From Proteiniphilum sp. UBA1403 (GTDB taxonomy: Bacteria; Bacteroidota; Bacteroidia; Bacteroidales; Dysgonomonadaceae), in NCBI GenBank assembly GCA_002305715.1, contig DBQD01000069.1, positions 1 to 44,327 of the forward strand: DNA of 44,327 bases, read 5' to 3'. This document shows, one piece after another, positions 41,271-44,327 of this stretch; position 1 is the first letter of the stretch, and every line of letters starts with the position of its first letter. The notes beneath the pieces were generated by a model that saw only the letters and a list, made by a program, of their open reading frames with translations, was not told the origin of the DNA and searched no databases. The position numbers and the translations under genes are program-made.

Positions 41271-41273
41271 TTA

Positions 41274-41729
41274 ATGAACGATCATACAATAATAGTTTAC
41301 ATGGGAGAGCTAAAAACAAAACAACACGATGGGGATGTGGCTGCGTTTATCTGTAACTTTGCCAATAGCGATCAAAAGAAGACAGACAGCTTTGCACTGG
41401 TGGAGATGCTGCAGGAGTTAACTGGGCGGGAACCAAAGATGTGGGGAGAAACGATGATAGGCTTCGGAAAATACCATTATAAATCAGAACGTAGCAGTCA
41501 GGAAGGCGATTGGATGAGAGTTGGATTCTCACCCCGTAAGGCTGCCATATCGCTCTACATCTATGTAGGTACCCCAGAGCAAGAGCAACTACTCTCTAGC
41601 TTGGGTACCTTCAAAATGGGAAAGGCTTGCATTTATGTGAAGCGACTTGCAGATATTGATCTAGAGGTACTGAAACAAATCATCCTGTTAACCCTTAAAT
41701 GGATGGATGAGACCTATGGCAAAGAATAA
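41274..41729 (+). CDS. DUF1801 domain protein
   Basis: A 151-residue soluble protein of the DUF1801 (YdhG-like) family. The family pattern is clear: TKQHDGDVAAFI, ALVEMLQELTGREPKMWGETMIGFGKYHYKS, VGFSPRKAAISLYIYVG and GKACIYVKRLADIDLEVL. Function is unknown; some members have been linked to iron or stress by context only. The ATG at 41274 is used, but ATG 41301 (MGELKTK) would also fit and would lose nine residues. It is divergent from susC and convergent with the M64 lipoprotein. Confidence 0.85.
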   Translation: MNDHTIIVYMGELKTKQHDGDVAAFICNFANSDQKKTDSFALVEMLQELTGREPKMWGETMIGFGKYHYKSERSSQEGDWMRVGFSPRKAAISLYIYVGTPEQEQLLSSLGTFKMGKACIYVKRLADIDLEVLKQIILLTLKWMDETYGKE

Positions 41730-41746
41730 TCGCTTTTAACGAATTT

Positions 41747-44089
41747 TTAGTTCACTTTTATTAATACTGGAGGGGGAAGCGCCATTTTTGAATCGAAATA
41801 TACCGATGCCGACCTTGTTAATGCCTGAGTTTCTCGAATATCTTTTGCTTTGAATTCCTCAAAAGAAAAAGTCTCTCCTGCAAGTCGTTTAATCCTTTTC
41901 ACAATTAATTCTCTTCCCGGAGCATTAATATAAGCAATGTTGTTAATCATTAAACTCGTATCCTCCGGTCTCCACACCCCATAGGCGTAGTAATGTCCTC
42001 CTTCGTGTGCCCCCACATACGGATATTTTGATTCACCGATAAATTGCTTCCATAATATATCGTTCAGATTATTGGTGAGATCAACATTTAGAAAGAATCC
42101 CCACTGTTGCCATAATTTAAGATCCTCTTTTTCGTTCGCAGGAATAGTCTTGTTTGAGGTGACATATTCATCCGCAAGTTTTCCAAATCCATGTCCTCCT
42201 GCCTCATGCTGTACCACACCTCTGAAATCGTATGGATATGGAAGATTAGAAACAGGTATAATTGAGATTGCCATTCCATTTGAGTAGGTCCAATTTGTTC
42301 CGGCATACCTTGAGCTATTTGTAATAACGGTGATCAGTGTTTCAGACAGAGTGGAGCTTAATGGAACTTTCAAAGCATAATCAAAACACATAGAGTTGTC
42401 GGCAGACATTGTAGTTGAATTGGGATCTTCGTATTTTGCAGAAAACTTTGTATTTTTGCTTGTGCTATGATCACTTATACCGCTCTCTTCAGAGAATGCA
42501 TATACAATATACACATCGAAATAATTTCTGTATGTTCTGTATGGCTCAATATCAAAAAAATGTTCGATTGCATCGTTGAGATTCTTTAAGAATGTACCTT
42601 TTCCGATATCCTCAATTGTATATCCATCACCTAGAAAAACTAAATCAATTCCATTTCCTTTTGTTGAACTTTGCACTTTCATATAGTCGCCATCCTTGTA
42701 TGGGAAGTTATACTGATCAATTGTCAGTATAGCGTTCTGTTCTTTACCATTGAGTGTGAAGATTATTTCTCCAGATCTGTAAACAGGTAAACCGCTATAT
42801 CCTGAAACCGACACTTTTACTGAACTTGTTCCTCTATTTCCTCCAGCAATCGATGATGGAGTAACGGTTATCCAATTTGGTTTTGAAAGAATCGACCAAT
42901 CTTCACTTGCATCCACATTGATAAAAAATGATTCTTCTGCGCCAGAGATATGAATACTTTCACGAGACAGTGTCAACCAGCTACTAGTAACAGTTACATC
43001 GCAACTGGCAGTCTTGTTGCCATCTTCTGTTTTGACGATAATTGTTGTACTTCCAGCATTCACACCAGACACCCTACCGTTTGAATCTACTGTTGCGATA
43101 CTTGTATTGTCCGACTTCCATGTTACATTTTTATTTGTCGCATTCTTTGGCTCTATGGTAGCTGAAAGAATTTCACTTGTGCCTTCATTCAATAATAATG
43201 ATGTCTTATTCAGGCTAATGCTAGTCACTTCTATTGTGCTGGGTTCTACAACAACAGTACAAGTTGCAGTTATATTTCCTTGCTCAGACGTAACTGTGAT
43301 TGTCGCATTCCCTGCACTGATGGCGATTACTCTTCCATTTTGATCAACTGAGGCAATCGAGTCATTGCTTGATTGCCATGTAACATTTTTATTTGTTGCA
43401 TTGAGAGGATGGACAATGGGAATAAGTATTTTGCTGTCGCCCTCAATTAGTTCTAATGAAGAAAAGTTCAATAAAATTGAGGTTACAGGAATTATTTTTG
43501 GTTCTACAATTACCTCACAAGTTGCAGGTATATTCCCTTGCTCAGTTGTAACTGTAATTGTTGCATTCCCTGCACTGTTGGCGATTACTTTTCCATTTTG
43601 ATCTACAGATGCAATCGAGTCATTGCTTGTTTTCCATATAACATTTTTATTTGTAGCGTTACTTGGTTCAATGGTGGAAATCAATAATTTACTGTCACCT
43701 TCAACAAGTGTAAGTGTGTCGAAATCAAGAGCAATTGAAGTTATCGGTATTGTTTTTGGCTCCACGGTCACCTCGCAAGTTGTTTGTTTATTACCCACCT
43801 CTGTTGTCACGGTAATTATGGCCTTCCCAAATTTCTTAGCAACCAGCTCTCCTTTTTGGTCAACAGAGACAATAGAAGCGTCGCTAGATTTCCATGTAAC
43901 ATTTTTATTCGTTGCATTCTCCGGGTTAAATGTGACATGCAGTTTATTGACTTCACCTTCTGTAAGGGTCATCCTGTTTTCACTCATCGAAACGGAAATG
44001 ACTTTAATAACTTCATCTTCTTTTTCACATGCAAAAGGAAGGCAGAGCCCAAAAACTATCAATAGTAATAATAACTTCTTATTCTTCAT
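41747..44089 (-). CDS. Surface lipoprotein with Big_2 repeats, BACON and M64 peptidase domain
   Basis: Lipoprotein of 780 residues. The signal peptide ends LPFAC, and the anchor Cys21 is followed by EKEDE, which fits the acidic surface-export signal of Bacteroidetes, so it is probably on the cell surface. Four Big_2 Ig-like domains follow at about 25-110, 111-196, 197-282 and 283-368 (repeating ATNKNVTWKSSN, SVDQNGKV, ATITVTTEQGN). A BACON domain lies at about 369-465 (WLTLSRESI to NWITVTPSS). The C-terminal part is an M64 peptidase domain (IgA-peptidase type) with zinc motif HEAGGHGFGKLADEY at 628-642. Substrate is unknown; mucin- or immunoglobulin-like glycoproteins are possible. It is convergent with DUF1801. 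Confidence 0.88.
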   Translation of the reverse strand: MKNKKLLLLLIVFGLCLPFACEKEDEVIKVISVSMSENRMTLTEGEVNKLHVTFNPENATNKNVTWKSSDASIVSVDQKGELVAKKFGKAIITVTTEVGNKQTTCEVTVEPKTIPITSIALDFDTLTLVEGDSKLLISTIEPSNATNKNVIWKTSNDSIASVDQNGKVIANSAGNATITVTTEQGNIPATCEVIVEPKIIPVTSILLNFSSLELIEGDSKILIPIVHPLNATNKNVTWQSSNDSIASVDQNGRVIAISAGNATITVTSEQGNITATCTVVVEPSTIEVTSISLNKTSLLLNEGTSEILSATIEPKNATNKNVTWKSDNTSIATVDSNGRVSGVNAGSTTIIVKTEDGNKTASCDVTVTSSWLTLSRESIHISGAEESFFINVDASEDWSILSKPNWITVTPSSIAGGNRGTSSVKVSVSGYSGLPVYRSGEIIFTLNGKEQNAILTIDQYNFPYKDGDYMKVQSSTKGNGIDLVFLGDGYTIEDIGKGTFLKNLNDAIEHFFDIEPYRTYRNYFDVYIVYAFSEESGISDHSTSKNTKFSAKYEDPNSTTMSADNSMCFDYALKVPLSSTLSETLITVITNSSRYAGTNWTYSNGMAISIIPVSNLPYPYDFRGVVQHEAGGHGFGKLADEYVTSNKTIPANEKEDLKLWQQWGFFLNVDLTNNLNDILWKQFIGESKYPYVGAHEGGHYYAYGVWRPEDTSLMINNIAYINAPGRELIVKRIKRLAGETFSFEEFKAKDIRETQALTRSASVYFDSKMALPPPVLIKVN
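43100..43900 (-). repeat. DNA-level repeats encoding tandem Big_2 domains
   Basis: Within the M64 lipoprotein gene, long stretches repeat with a period of 258 bases (86 residues). For example GTCATTGCTT recurs at 43361 and 43619. The second and third domains are the most alike at the base level. The plus-strand open frames opposite these repeats are by-products. Confidence 0.7.
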
Positions 44090-44092
44090 ACA

Positions 44093-44188
44093 TTATTTTT
44101 TCATTGGACTGATTGTCAGTTTGGAGGCATTTTTGTCGCATCCTCCCTTGAACCAATAGAGGGTAAAATCAAAAAAATCAATTTCCAT
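44093..44188 (-). CDS. Possible 31-residue ORF before the M64 lipoprotein (uncertain)
   Basis: ATG at 44188 to TAA at 44093-44095, ending 3 bases before the ATG of the M64 gene. It is aromatic-rich at the start (FFDFTLYWFKGG) and lysine-rich at the end. It could be a translated leader or a fragment of a lost gene. No promoter was recognised in 44189-44327, and I see nothing else in that stretch. Confidence 0.2.
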   Translation of the reverse strand: MEIDFFDFTLYWFKGGCDKNASKLTISPMKK

Positions 44189-44327
44189 TATGACCAGTTA
44201 TTTTCAATATCCAATACAATATGTTGTAACTTTATTCATGATGCATTTGTTCACCAACTTTATAAATACACTCTTAGTTGTAATTACCAACAATCTTCCC
44301 TACTAACGTGAGTTCGGGATAAGAAAA

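Larger units (their letters stand above)
40703..41273. other. 571-base gap between susC and DUF1801 gene
   Basis: It holds the long susC leader and promoter side on the minus strand. A small hairpin (GCACA at 40807-40811 with TGTGC at 40820-40824) lies within the leader, and a GAACAATAAGAAG repeat cluster near 41202-41270 lies before the DUF1801 gene. In-frame extension of susC to 40810 looks like chance. I see no further gene in it. Confidence 0.5.

Noticed and set aside
43014..44159. Three plus-strand open frames opposite the M64 lipoprotein gene
   Set aside because: They share the repeat period of the Big_2 domains and are mirror frames of a well-supported gene.
1..44327. A defence system, prophage or biosynthetic cluster
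   Set aside because: No nuclease-helicase pairs, phage genes, transposases or carrier-synthetase modules were found beyond housekeeping acpP-fabF.

Overview
The window is a contiguous piece of a Bacteroidota (Bacteroidales) chromosome. Three things point there: a SusC/SusD outer-membrane pair, lineage-typical families (DUF6427 beside purD, a DUF4251 lipoprotein, BACON and Big_2 modules, a class I fumarase, a bacterial serine palmitoyltransferase), and repeated promoter elements of the Bacteroidetes -7 type (TAnnTTTG, sometimes with TTTG about 19-21 bases upstream). Nearly all genes are housekeeping or envelope genes. I would place it near Dysgonomonadaceae/Porphyromonadaceae, but the genus is a guess.

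Layout. 1-3768 (+): the end of an AzgA-type purine permease, then efp, radC, a MIP18/DUF59 protein and lpxH. 3848-9447 (-): a nitronate monooxygenase-like flavoprotein, a WalJ/YycJ-like metallo-hydrolase, three overlapping glycosyltransferases and a SpoU/TrmH methyltransferase. 9606-12526 (+): purD, a DUF6427 membrane protein and a DUF4251 lipoprotein. 12569-14197 (-): a secreted alkaline phosphatase. 14357-17432 (+): surE, lpxB and 6-phosphofructokinase. 17475-19832 (-): acpP-fabF-rnc. 19987-24969 (+): purN, tRNA-Leu(UAG), a decayed gene, a gamma-glutamyltransferase family protein and an AMP-forming acyl-CoA ligase. 25002-27706 (-): a FeoA-FeoB fusion followed by a tiny Cys-rich membrane protein. 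27935-31118 (+): fumarase and rlmD. 31179-32618 (-): ferritin and a TraB/GumN-family lipoprotein. 32842-35306 (+): serine palmitoyltransferase, a nested repeat block and a dihydroorotate-dehydrogenase-like protein. 35413-40702 (-): SusC and SusD. 41274-44089: a DUF1801 protein (+) converging on a large surface lipoprotein with four Big_2 domains, a BACON domain and an M64 metallopeptidase domain (-).

Functional links. Lipid A (lpxH, lpxB), fatty acid synthesis and activation (acpP, fabF, acyl-CoA ligase) and sphingolipid synthesis (spt) build the envelope. purD, purN and the permease serve purines. FeoAB, its small partner and ferritin serve ferrous iron uptake and storage. SusCD, the M64 lipoprotein and the gamma-glutamyltransferase fit a peptide- or glycoprotein-feeding life, which is inference.

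I found no CRISPR array, transposase, phage module, toxin-antitoxin pair or recognisable defence system, and I do not claim a new system. The best leads are a 44-bp duplication of 22-bp repeats with palindromic cores after spt, a frameshifted gene remnant under the start of the gamma-glutamyltransferase gene, a phosphofructokinase with an altered GGDGS motif, the HExxGH zinc motif of the M64 lipoprotein, and several small ORFs and palindromes in intergenic DNA.
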